NCBI GenBank assembly: GCA_032716605.1
Contig: CM064509.1
Location: forward strand, 49,362,230-49,426,229
Length of the DNA stretch: 64,000 nt
Source: Paralithodes platypus
Lineage: Eukaryota; Arthropoda; Malacostraca; Decapoda; Lithodidae
Direction: 5' to 3'
Part shown: positions 46,034 to 56,557 of the stretch, piece by piece
How positions within the stretch are numbered: the first letter of the stretch is position 1
Layout of the letters: every line of letters begins with the position of its first letter
Made by a program: the position numbers and the translations under genes
The notes under the pieces: generated by a model
The model's input: the letters and a program-made list of their open reading frames with translations, nothing else
Told to the model about the DNA's origin: nothing
Database searches by the model: none

Positions 46034-47927
46034 TGTTACGTCCTGTGATATATAAACACTGGGCTCTTTCTATTGTACTAGGTATGCGGCAACAAGCAAC
46101 AACGGAAAACGCTAGATCCAACCCTTATCTATAAATCCAGGCAACAAACCACCCTAAACCGTCAAGAGTCCTGCCTGGACAACGAGGTATCCTATGACTC
46201 GGTTACAGGGTGCACGCACTATAGACTGCTGATAGTCAAGCAGTCTATATAAAAGATCACCCAATTAAGTTGACTTAAAGCTTCAAGGAAAAGATAGATA
46301 ACGGAATTAAATTGCAGAAACAATTTAATAACAAACTAGAAGAAAGTACATTTAACGTTACGTTAATTAATACAACTAATCACCCCTGCGTGAAAGAAGG
46401 TGAAAGCAAACAGTCCTCAAAACATCGTACCGGTAGACAAGATGCGGGTTTCTAAACTGCATGCGGCTACTGTAGGATCTGATGCTTAGCAAAGAAAGTA
46501 CGTTACGGATTTAGAGAACTCTTAACTCATAAGCAGGAATAAATACTAGTGATAGGCCATACAGTGTATAATGGCATAGGTATAATTAAATAATGGCAGC
46601 AACTCGCAACATAACCACATACAGGTGTGCTTCTCACTCTTAGTCAGGCAAGCCTGCTCGGACAGAGTCTCTAAGCCACACCCTGACTCACAATGCTCAC
46701 AAAAACGGTAAACTGTGGCACAATAACGAGCATACAGAGATGATAAACCCCTAGCTGTTAATCTGTTAGGTGGCAGAGGTCTAGCCGGAAGGATATAGGC
46801 TTCGGATACCCTGGCTGAGCCACCTGCTCTAGCCTAGGGACGTTCCCAAGTCTGTGCGCCAAATTACTCTAATTGAAAGGGTGCTCTCTTGAGAGACTCA
46901 GATCGCAAGTATCTGACTCTCTCCTGGCGACCCTAAAACAAAAGCAAGACGTGCTAGCGCAGTGCTGAGTGGACTAGGCAAGGGCCCTCACACAACACAA
47001 CACTAGACACACAGGGACACAGACAAGAATATGCCCCCAGACTCCCACGGGTATCCTAGTAAAATCGTGCGGGTCCACAAGACTCGCACCAGCAGACTTT
47101 ACTTAAAGGATCGCAAAAAGCCTCCCTCCGGTCTAGCCCCTGCTAACCTGACACAAGAACACACTAGCAAGCATGAAACCACCAAATATGAGACAACAAA
47201 AAAGCTTCCTAGGTCATTAACAATTACGTCTCTGCATAAGGCCCAAAATCCTATCTAGTTATCTGAGAGCTCGTCATTAATACAATAATAGATATAAGGT
47301 CTATCAAGGGGATGGGATAATTAAATAGATTGGTGAAGTAGTGGAAGGAAGGTATACAAAGTAAGAGAGAAAGTTTCTAAGTGGGGTTGAGAGGAATAGA
47401 TATCAAGGGGGTCCGAAGGGTACGACAGTGAGGTGAGCTCTGAGTCTTGAATCTGTCTGGACCCCACCCTAGGCATGCAAAATACATCCCATGCTTGGCA
47501 ACACTTAACACAGTTGCCGGGTCAAAATCCTCTACCCCGTGCGTGAGTCGAAACTAAGCCTAACGTTGCAATCAATTGCCCGTGGCAACATCAAGCTCGT
47601 CCCAAGCTAGACTCTCCGCGCGAAGCAACGTCCCCCAGCCGGTCTCTCTCTCCCGCTCGTCTCCTCCCACTCTCATTAGACTTACATCTTATATATTATA
47701 ATGAAACAATCAACTGTCGAGAATAAAATATACTAAGATGCGTTGGTTAAGAATAAGGGCAGCTTCAAGCTGTGAAACAACATAAGAATATCCCAGACAT
47801 TAGTTGCGTTGTCGTAGGATATATACTAAGGAAAACCCTGCCGGCCGGCTGCCGCCAGCCAGTTTCTAAACGGCTGGGCAGCCGACGCGCGCGCATGCCC
47901 GCACGTGGCTACTATGCAGAAGTCACA
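46034..47927 (-). repeat. Inner gypsy 5' LTR
   Basis: 1894 bases; on the minus strand TGTGACTTC...CGTAACA. Complete, with the ~140 bases missing from the 3' LTR present at 46034-46175. Contains the CT-rich block TCTCTCTCTCCCGCTCG and GCCGGCCGGCTGCCGCC, and a TATATA string near 46060. Confidence 0.88.
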
Positions 47928-49191
47928 ATCTCCTGTGGTACAATTTTAGTATGTTGTTGTGACAAAGTTGTTTGCTCTTCCTACGATCTGGCATAGCAAT
48001 AACGTAGTTTACATCACTGGCTTTTTTCTCCACCATGTACGGTCCACTAAACTTGGCTTGAAGAGGTTGTCCGTGTATTGGCAGCAGAACTAGGACCTGA
48101 TCACCTGGCTGAAACTGGCGTACTTTTGAGTTCTTGTCATACCACGTTTTCATCTTCTGTGCAGTTCCCAAATTCTCTCGAGCTAGCTGGAACGCTGTTG
48201 ATAACTGCTCCTTAAAGTTCGCCACATATTCCAGCAGGTTGACGTCAACCGATTCCGACAGCCAAAACTCCTTCAACAACTTCATAGGACCTCTAACTTC
48301 ATGCCCGAAGAGTAGTTCAAAAGGTGAAAAGTGATTCATTTGGAGACTCTCTTCGAGCAAACAGCACAGAAGGAAGACCTTTGTCCCAATCTTTCTGGTG
48401 TTCCAAGCAGTACTTCCTCAGCATAGATTTGAGTGTCTGATGATATCTCTCCAGAGCTCCCTGTGTTTGAGGATGATATGCAGAAGACTTGATCTGTGTG
48501 ATGCCCAACTCTTTCAAAGTGCTTAAAAAATATTGGACATAAAATTGCTCCCTTGATCTGACTGTACTTCGTTAGGCAATCCAAATCTGGTGAAAAACCC
48601 AAGCATTTCTTTCACTATATTCTTCGCCGAAATATTTCTGAGAGGGATTGCTTCAGGATAACGAATTGCCATATCAATACGTGTCAGCAAATTGGAAAAC
48701 CCTGAAGAAGTCTTGGGAAGAGGTCCTACAATATCAACCAATAACTGAGTGAATGGCGTCTCAAAGGGAGGAATGGGAGCGAGTGGTGCAACTTTATCTT
48801 TTTTATTACTCTTCCCCACTACTTGACAGGTGTGACAAGATTTGCAATACCAGGAAACATCCTTGAAAATACCTGGCCAGTAAAAATGCTTCAGAATACG
48901 GGCTGCAGTCTTCCTCACTCCCATGTGTCCTGTCAAACTAGAGTCATGAGCCACCCTAATGATATCCTGCCTAGAAACTCGAGGGATGACAATCTGATGC
49001 ACAACCTCCCATTCACATTCTGCTGATGATGTTGGGGGTCTCCACTTTCTCATTAATACTCCTGACTTAAAATAGTAACAAGTAGAAGCACTAGCTGACT
49101 CTTCCTCACTACAAGCAGTACTAGGTAAACCTTCCAACTCTGGGTCAGCCTGCTGCAACTCTACCAACTCACGAAGTGACAAATTATCCAC
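47928..49191 (-). pseudogene. Outer gypsy integrase, upstream of RT
   Basis: Zinc-binding part with HDSSLTGHMGVRKT and CKSCHTC (about 48830-48970), catalytic core with LLVDIVGPL (D), VQSDQGSNF (D) and in a shifted frame GALERYHQT (E). In a third frame come PFELLFGHEVRGP and the GPY/F module FSGPYMVEKK (about 48030), then LCHNNILKLYHRR where the inner gypsy begins. Frameshifts lie near 48520 and 48350. It aligns module for module with the inner integrase. Sits 5' of RT in its element, as in the inner one. Confidence 0.92.
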
Positions 49192-49857
49192 ACTGCCTCA
49201 TCCTCTGAATGGTTTAAATTGGCAAGGAAAGTATCAGCCAAGAGAACATCATCATCTTCATCACCCTCTAAATCACTAGTAAATTTAGATTTTGCCCTAG
49301 TGACAGCACATGCAGGAAACACATCAGAGGAGCCGTCCTCTACTCCAGCCACCGGCTCACTAGACAACCGAGGAGCTGGACAAACCCGACCCTCAGCAAT
49401 GTCGTTGCCAAGGAGAAAAGTCACACCAGACATAGGAAGTGTCTCAACCAATCCTACCATAACTGGACCTTGAACAAAATCAGACTCTGCACAGAGGGAC
49501 AGAAAAACAATTACTCCCTAAGCCCTGCAACATTACAGTTTCACCAGAGAAATTATTAGAGACTAAAACACTGGTCACTAGTAGGGATTGGCAAGCACCT
49601 GTGTCTCGTAAAATTTTAACAGATTTCCTGTCACTGCCATTAAGTGAACTGACAAAACCATCAGACAGGAAATGTGCATAGGAACTCTTGAGAGTGTCAC
49701 CAACATCACTGCTTAAAAGAGGAGCTTTATCAGTAGAGCTTACGTTACTCTTCAAAGCACTCAAAGCAGGTACAACAGAATTACTGCTCAAAAGAGGAAC
49801 TTTATCAATAGAGCTTACGTTACTCTCCAAAGCACTCAAAGCAGGTGAAACAGTCAT
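49161..49857 (-). pseudogene. Outer gypsy protease and linkers
   Basis: Protease active-site block ILRDTGACQSLL (about 49600) and, after a frame change near 49470, FLLGNDIA. Upstream, 49700-49850 encodes two tandem copies of a 27-residue peptide beginning PALSALESNVSS, an internal duplication. Downstream a Glu/Asp-rich linker leads to integrase. Confidence 0.8.
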
Positions 49858-50454
49858 TTATAAGACATTGGGAACTCTCAAAAGTGGACACCAGACCAAC
49901 TGACTGAACATTTGCAGGTTTATTATTAGCATCACACTGTTTCTTAAAACATTTCTCAGCAACATGACCTAGTCTACCACAATAATTACATTTCTTTTTA
50001 GAGAAGTTAGAAGTGGAACTAGTATTTCCTTTCCGAGATACATTATCTTTACTATCCTTCTTTACACCTGTACTCTGAGAAGAGGCTACATATTTACTCT
50101 CATATTTCTGTATTTGATTACCTGTATAATGTTTGTGAGTGAGAACATACTCATCAGCTAAAATTACAGCTTGTTGTGCCTGTGCTTCAACTTGTGCTAA
50201 CTGTAACTGAATCTTTGCAAGCTCCAATTGTGCATTCATAATCGGGTCAACTACAGGAGTTAGATTAAATAGTTTTATATTAATCATGTGAGCAATTTCA
50301 TATTTAGTAGCACTAGGAGAATGAGCAATCTGCAGGTATCATGCAACAACTTTGAGTTCCTTTTTCTTCCTACCTTCTACCTTAACAACTGTCTTAACAC
50401 TCTCTAGAAAATCTTTAGCTTCCTCAAAGGTAGAAATAGTAGAAGACATCATGA
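49858..50454 (-). pseudogene. Outer gypsy gag, capsid-deleted, with zinc knuckle
   Basis: Starts MSSTISTFEEAKDFLE at about 50450, with an in-frame stop near 50342. A coiled coil (MNAQLELAKIQLQLAQVEAQ) follows, then directly a segment like the post-capsid part of the inner gag (ILADEYVLTHK) and a CCHC knuckle CNYCGRLGHVAEKC (about 49990). The capsid/SCAN-like part found in the inner element between coil and knuckle is absent, leaving a gag of about 200 codons. Confidence 0.8.
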
Positions 50455-50519
50455 ACATTTAAATATCACAATCACAAGCAATTAAATTAATATATTCTTA
50501 AACAAGTCCCGAAGATCCT

Positions 50520-50534
50520 GGCTCAAGGTCGCCA
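50520..50534 (-). other. Outer gypsy primer-binding site
   Basis: Minus strand CATAACAT-TGGCGACCTTGAGCC directly following the 5' LTR. Confidence 0.75.
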
Positions 50535-50535
50535 A

Positions 50536-51521
50536 TGTTATGTTTTAGGAGGAGGTGAAATGACACAAACAATAGATTAAATATGAAATTCAAGACTGAT
50601 GTCAGAACACTCTCAAAATATCCAGGTTCAAGGAAAACTAGAATACAAATTCTTAGTTTAATTAAAGTAAGTATTATAATGTAACAATAAAATCAGTCTC
50701 TTCAGGACGAGCAATAAGAATATATAATGCACTAAGATTATCAGAAAAGATGTAAGTGAAAAAATAAATAACTATACCTTTACTGAAGCAATGCAAGGTA
50801 AGAATAGCTATATCACGTAAGAATTAATATTTTCTCAAGATCACTGGAAATGGTTAATATCTGTTTAATAACTTAAGGAAATCAACACAATATTAATAAA
50901 AGCAATACAAGTAATTAATACAACTATTTAAAAGTTAAATATGCACTAAAATAACACTTGAGAAAATATTCCTTCTGAAAATTACAATAATAAGGGGTAA
51001 CTAAATTAATCTGATCAAATTCACACACTTGGAAACTAATCACAAATTAATTTAATGCTTTACAGAAAAGTCAATGTTAATTAATTATTAATTGATCACT
51101 AGATTAACTTATAATTAATACAATAAAGTATCACTACGAATTATAATAGGCTATACTCTAATGACACACTTATATACTCAACTCCTCGATCACAGGTAAG
51201 GATGCAGATGCTTAAACATTAGATGGTAGCCAGGAGAGATATGTCACATCACTAAGTATAAGAGTCACTATGTACAGAGAGAGAACAGGCGTGGTGAGTC
51301 AGTAGGTCTGAGAGTGAAAACTGCGAGGACTCAGGGGGTATATATATGTCACCAGAGAAACTGGAATTATCTACTGCTCTCGTGAATGGAATGACGTAAG
51401 GCTGGGAGGGACAGGCTAGAGCCTGACAGGTCTAGAACTTGCGAGAAGTAAGCAAATAAGGGGGAAACTAAAATATTATACTAATCTGGCTTATATAATC
51501 AATATTAATTCTGGATTACAT

Positions 51522-51525
<4 letters not shown>
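50536..51525 (-). repeat. Outer gypsy 5' LTR
   Basis: 990 bases, TGTTATG...CATAACA, partner of 35334-36291. Borders a TA run (51526-51565) on the right. Confidence 0.93.
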
Positions 51526-51571
<46 letters not shown>

Positions 51572-52853
51572 CATACAGTATATATACTTTATTTATGGAC
51601 ATTTTTTATGCATATAATCGACTATAAGCATGTCCTTGAAACTTTTTCCATATTAATGATATAAATGTAGTTAAAGAATTACAAAGACCAGAAGATGACA
51701 TATTACTTTCGAAACTGAAAATTGATTTAAAATATTGGACTACATAGAGTATAGATGAAAGGCATGATTCAAATTGACTGTTGCTATGGGAGGCTTGGCT
51801 GTATTATGGAAACAATATTATATACAGTCAATAAGGTAGCTTTAAGCAGTTCTACTGTTTTATGCATAGGATCAACTGTTTTATGCATACTGTGTTATGC
51901 ATAATGAACGTGTGATACTTTATTAACTTTTATTCTCACCAATTGTTTGCAGTCTTTAGCTCGACCTGAACAAAAAATAGAGAAGAAAGTAAATGTGGGA
52001 CCAGTGTGTATGGTAAATATAACATAATTCCTTACTCGCGAAATGTTTGGTATAATTGACGCAATTTTAGTACTATCAATGAATTCAAATATTTTGATAA
52101 CATATTGCCTACTGTCTGTTTCACTTTTGTTGGCTATGGGATATATTAATTTGTAGAACATAATTGTTGGAAGAGGGCATAATATATCTGAATCACACCA
52201 TACATGAATTCATATTAATTATGAAAAGAGATAATACCAACTATTATAAGTCCGCTTTGTAAAGACTGTTGTGCTGCTATTATAGAAGCCAATAGGGGTT
52301 ATTCAATCGCCTTAACTGGATACATAAGTACAATGGGCGCGGGACAAAGAGTATAAGAGTGCACGATTCAATTGGTTTTATTTGCTTAACCTTTAAGATA
52401 CATAAATTTAGTGTCTCTGCAATTGCAAACAATTATATTCAGACCAACATTATACATAAAACATATACAGACACAATACATATAAATACACAATCAGAAT
52501 CATGAAGAAGGCAGTGGTCACTAGGCACAACAGGGCCGTTTATAAAACTGCAATTACAATACTTGTCAAACAGTGGCAACCTGTATAGCGACCTGATTGG
52601 GTAAACATATGTACACCTTCAGTCACTCATACATGTACACACAGAAAGACAAAACTAAAATGACACGCAATTACACACAGAAAGACAAAACTAAAATTAC
52701 ACGGTAGGAAAATTAGCTGAGGAATTAATAGAGAGGTGCTAACTAGGTCAGGAGAGGGAGAGACACTAGGAGTCTTTATAGTGTCGCTTTAACAAATAAA
52801 AAGAGGATAGTAGCATGGATGAATTTTAATAAAATATTAAAAAAGGCAGTGGT
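51526..52853. other. No gene seen; (TA)n at left
   Basis: TA microsatellite then 1.2 kb of AT-rich DNA. The frame 51895-52161 (88 codons, minus) has no recognised motif and ordinary AT-biased composition. No repeat match found elsewhere in the window. Confidence 0.5.
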
Positions 52854-52857
52854 TTAA

Positions 52858-53281
52858 CACTTAAAGAGTGGGGCCCGACTTAAGTCCGTATCTAAAAAGC
52901 AGCAAGTTAGGAGCATTATTAAGGCTTTTAAAGGGTTAAAATCGAGTGCAAATGGCCGGGAGCGCAGCAGGCCACACGGCCGACACCCAGGGCTTACCGC
53001 CGCCCACTGACTCACGCTCCCTCTGTTCTCGAGAGGCCAGCAGTGTAGCCAGTAGTGAGCGTAGCTGGAAAAAATATGCCGCTATACGCTAAACTCCCAT
53101 GTTGGTGGTACCACTGCATCAAAACGACGAGTGCTACGTATCTCGTTTTGGTGTCATTTTGAAGCTTGTAGCGCCTAGTTTTTTGCTGAATACATTTCTT
53201 TTCATGCAGATACTTGATTGATCATTCAGGAGGGCCTGAATATGCCCAAAATAGCCCAAAACCCCCCCCATTAGACGAGGG
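52858..53281. mobile_element. TTAA-flanked MITE, family A (second member)
   Basis: A 424-base element bounded by TTAA (52854-52857 and 53282-53285), collinear with 5063-5483 (shared blocks GGCTTACCGCCGCCCACTGA, AAATATGCCGCTATACGC, CATTTCTTTTCATGCA) at perhaps 88% by eye. Confidence 0.88.
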
Positions 53282-53430
53282 TTAAACTGGTTTGATCATA
53301 ACTACACATAGACAATCTTTGAGACTTTGCTTCCTAGACACTTCGGTATGTAAATAAACAATAAGAAAACATACATATATACATATATAGATCTATATAC
53401 AATAATATCATCACAACTCTTACCTATTAA

Positions 53431-53891
53431 CCCTTTACGGACAGGGACATTTGTAACTTTTACTACCTGCCAGGTGGGCATATTTACCCTAAACGAGCAT
53501 CATTCCAGGCTCTTTTTCATGCAGAAACAAGAGCCAGAGTGTATTACAATTATGTAACCGTGAAAGGGCGATAATAAAGCTTTCCAATGACACCTGAATT
53601 ATCCTTGTACGACAACGGGTTCGCTTGCAATGATGTTGCAACGCGAGTACAACAACCCTAAAATACGGTAATTTCCCGAGATTTTACCCTGTCTAGCGAG
53701 GCGAGGGTTGTGTAGGTATGTGTTATACACGCCAGTAACCTCGCTAGGCTCGGGCCAAGCGGTCCTCCCACCCCGTAGACTCTCTCTCAGAGCCGATAAT
53801 GTGCTCAAAATCCCTTGCGACTTAAGTTGGGACCCGCTGTTTAGGCCTTGGTTCTCTAACCCGACTTAAGTCGAGAGCCGCTATTTGAGGG
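53431..53891 (-). mobile_element. TTAA-flanked MITE related to family B
   Basis: A 461-base element bounded by TTAA (53427-53430 and 53892-53895). Shares with family B, in inverted orientation, TTTCCAATGACACC-x-TATCCTTGTACGAC and GTGAAAGGGC, but the ends differ (CCCTTTACGGACAGGG / CTATTTGAGGG). It has the family layout but is far more diverged. Confidence 0.82.
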
Positions 53892-53895
53892 TTAA

Positions 53896-54689
53896 TACAG
53901 ATACTTCAGGTATGGCTTGACGGTACTCAACTACGGCCGATTACAGCACACTAGTTAGGTACTGGCCTTCCCCATGAACACAACTACTGAAGTTTGATGG
54001 AGCATTAAGATCACATTCTTTACTTATTGATACACTGATTACTTAACCCATTCCATCCGGATCGCCATCCTGGCGGGCGAATCGAGTCTTCACCTTGCAC
54101 ACCAGATGGATGTCTAAGCTCCTGGAGCAATTACAGGGCTATAAAACCACTTGAAACCATGCTAGAGAAAGTTTAGTGCCCAAGGCGGGTGGTCTGCGAC
54201 ACACAGAACCCACACTCATATTCAGTCAGTCAGCTGACTCGTGCTTAAGTGAGGGCAAAAGGCAGGCTATCAATTATTTTCTGCAATCTGAAATGATGCA
54301 TGAAATCAGTGGACAGTGATTTAAGAATGGATACAATGGTGAAATAGATCAATAATGGATATAATCAACTTAATCCAAAATAAATAATCAATAATCAATA
54401 GTGGAACGAGAGTAAACAAACTGAACTCATCACCACCTTTATGGCCACCACACAATCAAAGGAATAATAGTCAGGACGAAACTAACACATACATCTTTAA
54501 CCTCAAATGAGAACCACTTGGTGTACGATGTTATAGTCTTCACCTATTTTTGGAAAAGAAACAGAGTCAACCGAGGACCGCCAGGGATGAGGACCAAGGA
54601 CAGCCATGAACGTAAATGTAAATCCGACCAAAACAAAAAATTTGATTAAAGAGCGTTCCGTGAGTTCAAAAGCCACAGCTTTAAAGGGT
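53896..54689. other. No gene seen
   Basis: Sequence of mixed composition before the CR1 fragment; may include its 5' part, but no motif supports that. Confidence 0.4.
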
Positions 54690-56557
54690 TTCTATGCCAA
54701 CGCTCGTAGCAACCGCAATACATTTTCAGATTTAGAGGAGCAGAAAATTATGACGTAATTGGCATAACAGAATCTTGGCTCAATACAGAAGAATGTGACT
54801 TCATAGCAGAATATTCACTTCCTGGTTATGTAATGTTTGAAAAAAAAAAATTAATAGAAATGGAGGTGGCGTTTTATTTTTTATCAAAGAAAGTCTTAAC
54901 CCAATCCTCTTGTCAAAACCACAAATTGTGAACATTGACACATCCTTTGTGCTAATAAATAATATTAAAGGTACAACAATAATACTTACATTAATATACA
55001 GACCTCCAGCTCAATCAGTGCAAAGTGACCGAGAAATTTACAAACAAATTGCAGATGTTAGTAACTCACAAGATACTGTAATTTTGGGCAACTTAAATTT
55101 ACCTGTGACCAAGTGGGGCGATACTCTTACTTCACACTCCGGACATGACTTGTAAGCGAACTTGCAAGTGAGTTCGCTCTATCAATTTGTTCGATCGCCG
55201 ACCCGTGGTAATAACGTTCTTGACCTTGTTATTGCAACAACAGAAGAATTAATAGAGAATTTGAATGTTGGTGATGAATTCAGTAATAGTGACCATCGTA
55301 CGATCACTTTTCATATAAAATTTAATAGCAATGAACTCAATACCAGCAAAGAGAAGATCCCAAATTTCAAGGGAGCAACCTTAGAGCAATACTTAAGGAA
55401 ATCGACTGGAGTTCTATAATTAACAATGATGATCTAAAATTCTAAACCAATCATGGATATTTTTCACCTCCACTTACTCGAATGCAGAACATGAATGATG
55501 AGTGTATACCATTAAACCACTGGACCCCAGCGACGGACGTGATGTGTCGGCAATGTATGTAACGCTAAACCCCAGCGCTACAAAGGGTGCGTCGCGGTTA
55601 ATTACTCCGGTCCTATGGCACCTAGAGGGCTCAGATTTGTAGGGGAACTGCATAAGTATCCCACGCAACAATGCCGATGGTTGAAAACACTGAAAATACA
55701 GCTGCGTACACGTGAGTGCGCAAAAACCTGTTTTTGCCTACTAATTTCCTCATGTTAACACTCTCCGTCTCATATGACGCGATCGCGTCATATGAACTTA
55801 TCTTACTATCTCTCTAATAAGTTATATGATGCTCTAGTGTCATATGGAGCTCAGTAAGTTAGGTAAGTTAGATGAAAATCTGTCGATTGGTGGTAACCCC
55901 AAGTTTCTCCGACTTCTAACGGTCCCGCAGTGAGGTTTTGACAGTTGTGGGGTACAATGGCAATAATACCGTGTTGTCCGCCTCCTCGCCAGTAAGTTAA
56001 CTATTTCTGTCTGAGGGGGTTAATTCCGACTTTCGGGCACCCTGTAGGACCCCTTCGTGACCTAGGGGATCTTTTTTTTTGTGTGGTTTTCCCTTTATTC
56101 CTAACTTATTCTAGGTGTTTTCTGGAAAAAAATTGTTTTTGACAACCTGCCGATCCTGGAGTGTACATTTATATTATATTGCCTGGGGCTCAGAAGGTTA
56201 AAAAAACGAAGATCAGTGCCGGGTATATATTAATAGGCCTAAGTGGTGGAATAAAGACATTGCAGATTGTCTACTTGCTAAAAAGAATGCTCATGATAGA
56301 TTACAAATTTCTGATACCCATGAAAATAGTGATATACTGTATGTAGATCTACGACGCAGAGCCAAAAAGTTAATCAAACAAAGTAAGAACACGCTAAAAT
56401 TACATGTTGCAAATCAAAGTAAAACAAACCCGAAATAATGTTATAGTTACATAAGGCAGAAGGAAGTAGTGACTTCAACAATTGGACCGTTAGTAGATGA
56501 GAAAGGACATTATGCTAAAGATTAAGCAAAAATTAGTAACGCTCTCAATACCTTCTG
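54690..56557 (+). pseudogene. Second CR1 ORF2 fragment (endonuclease), with MITE
   Basis: Collinear with 29558-31360 of the first CR1. It shows FYANARSNRN, ITESWLNTEE, LIYRPPAQSVQ, then NLNLPVTKW where the first copy has DFNLPVTKW (catalytic D replaced by N), and SNSDHRTITF. Reading is broken near 54745, at a stop near 55153 and after 55400. A 682-base TTAA MITE splits it at 55512. It ends abruptly at 56557 in the spacer before RT, where the gypsy LTR begins. Confidence 0.88.
55516..56197. mobile_element. TTAA-flanked MITE, family C, inside CR1
   Basis: Bounded by TTAA (55512-55515 and 56198-56201); ends ACCACTGGACCCCAGCG and GCCTGGGGCTCAGAAGG form imperfect inverted repeats. CR1 sequence is continuous on either side when compared with the first CR1 near 30372. 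Contains a palindromic CATATGACGCGATCGCGTCATATG near 55772. Confidence 0.82.

Larger units (their letters stand above)
38712..47927 (-). mobile_element. Inner gypsy element, integrase-first (Gmr1-like), near intact
   Basis: A 9.2-kb minus-strand element nested in the outer one. LTRs at 38712-40469 and 46034-47927 differ at about 30 sites by eye over the shared 1.75 kb, that is around 98% alike, so it is fairly young. Internal order on the minus strand: PBS, gag with coiled coil, SCAN-like capsid part and zinc knuckle, protease, integrase, then RT-RNase H directly before the polypurine tract (40470-40480) and 3' LTR. Coding breaks are limited to a few single-base frame changes in gag, protease and integrase. 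The 3' LTR lacks about 140 bases at its outer end. Confidence 0.92.
35334..51525 (-). mobile_element. Outer gypsy element, integrase-first (Gmr1-like), with nested insertions
   Basis: A minus-strand LTR retrotransposon with LTRs at 35334-36291 and 50536-51525, both starting TGTTATG and ending CATAACA. Internal order, read 5' to 3' on the minus strand: PBS, short gag with zinc knuckle, protease, integrase, then RT and RNase H, polypurine tract, LTR. It is interrupted by the inner gypsy (38712-47927) between integrase and RT and by two TTAA MITEs (36340-36823 and 38062-38540). Flanks read ATAT on both sides, consistent with insertion into a TA run and a 4-base target duplication, though the run makes this ambiguous. 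Multiple stops and frameshifts mark it as old and dead. Confidence 0.88.

Noticed and set aside
36840..50454. Integrase-first order as an artefact of nesting
   Set aside because: Because one gypsy is inside another, IN of one element could be mistaken for that of the other. The inner element has gag, PR, IN and RT-RH contiguous between its own LTRs, and in the outer one IN and RT-RH share strand, flanking LTRs and family resemblance to the inner proteins, so the order is real in both.
51895..52161. 88-codon minus-strand frame as a host gene
   Set aside because: No motif, no splice-site support and AT-biased composition; left unannotated.
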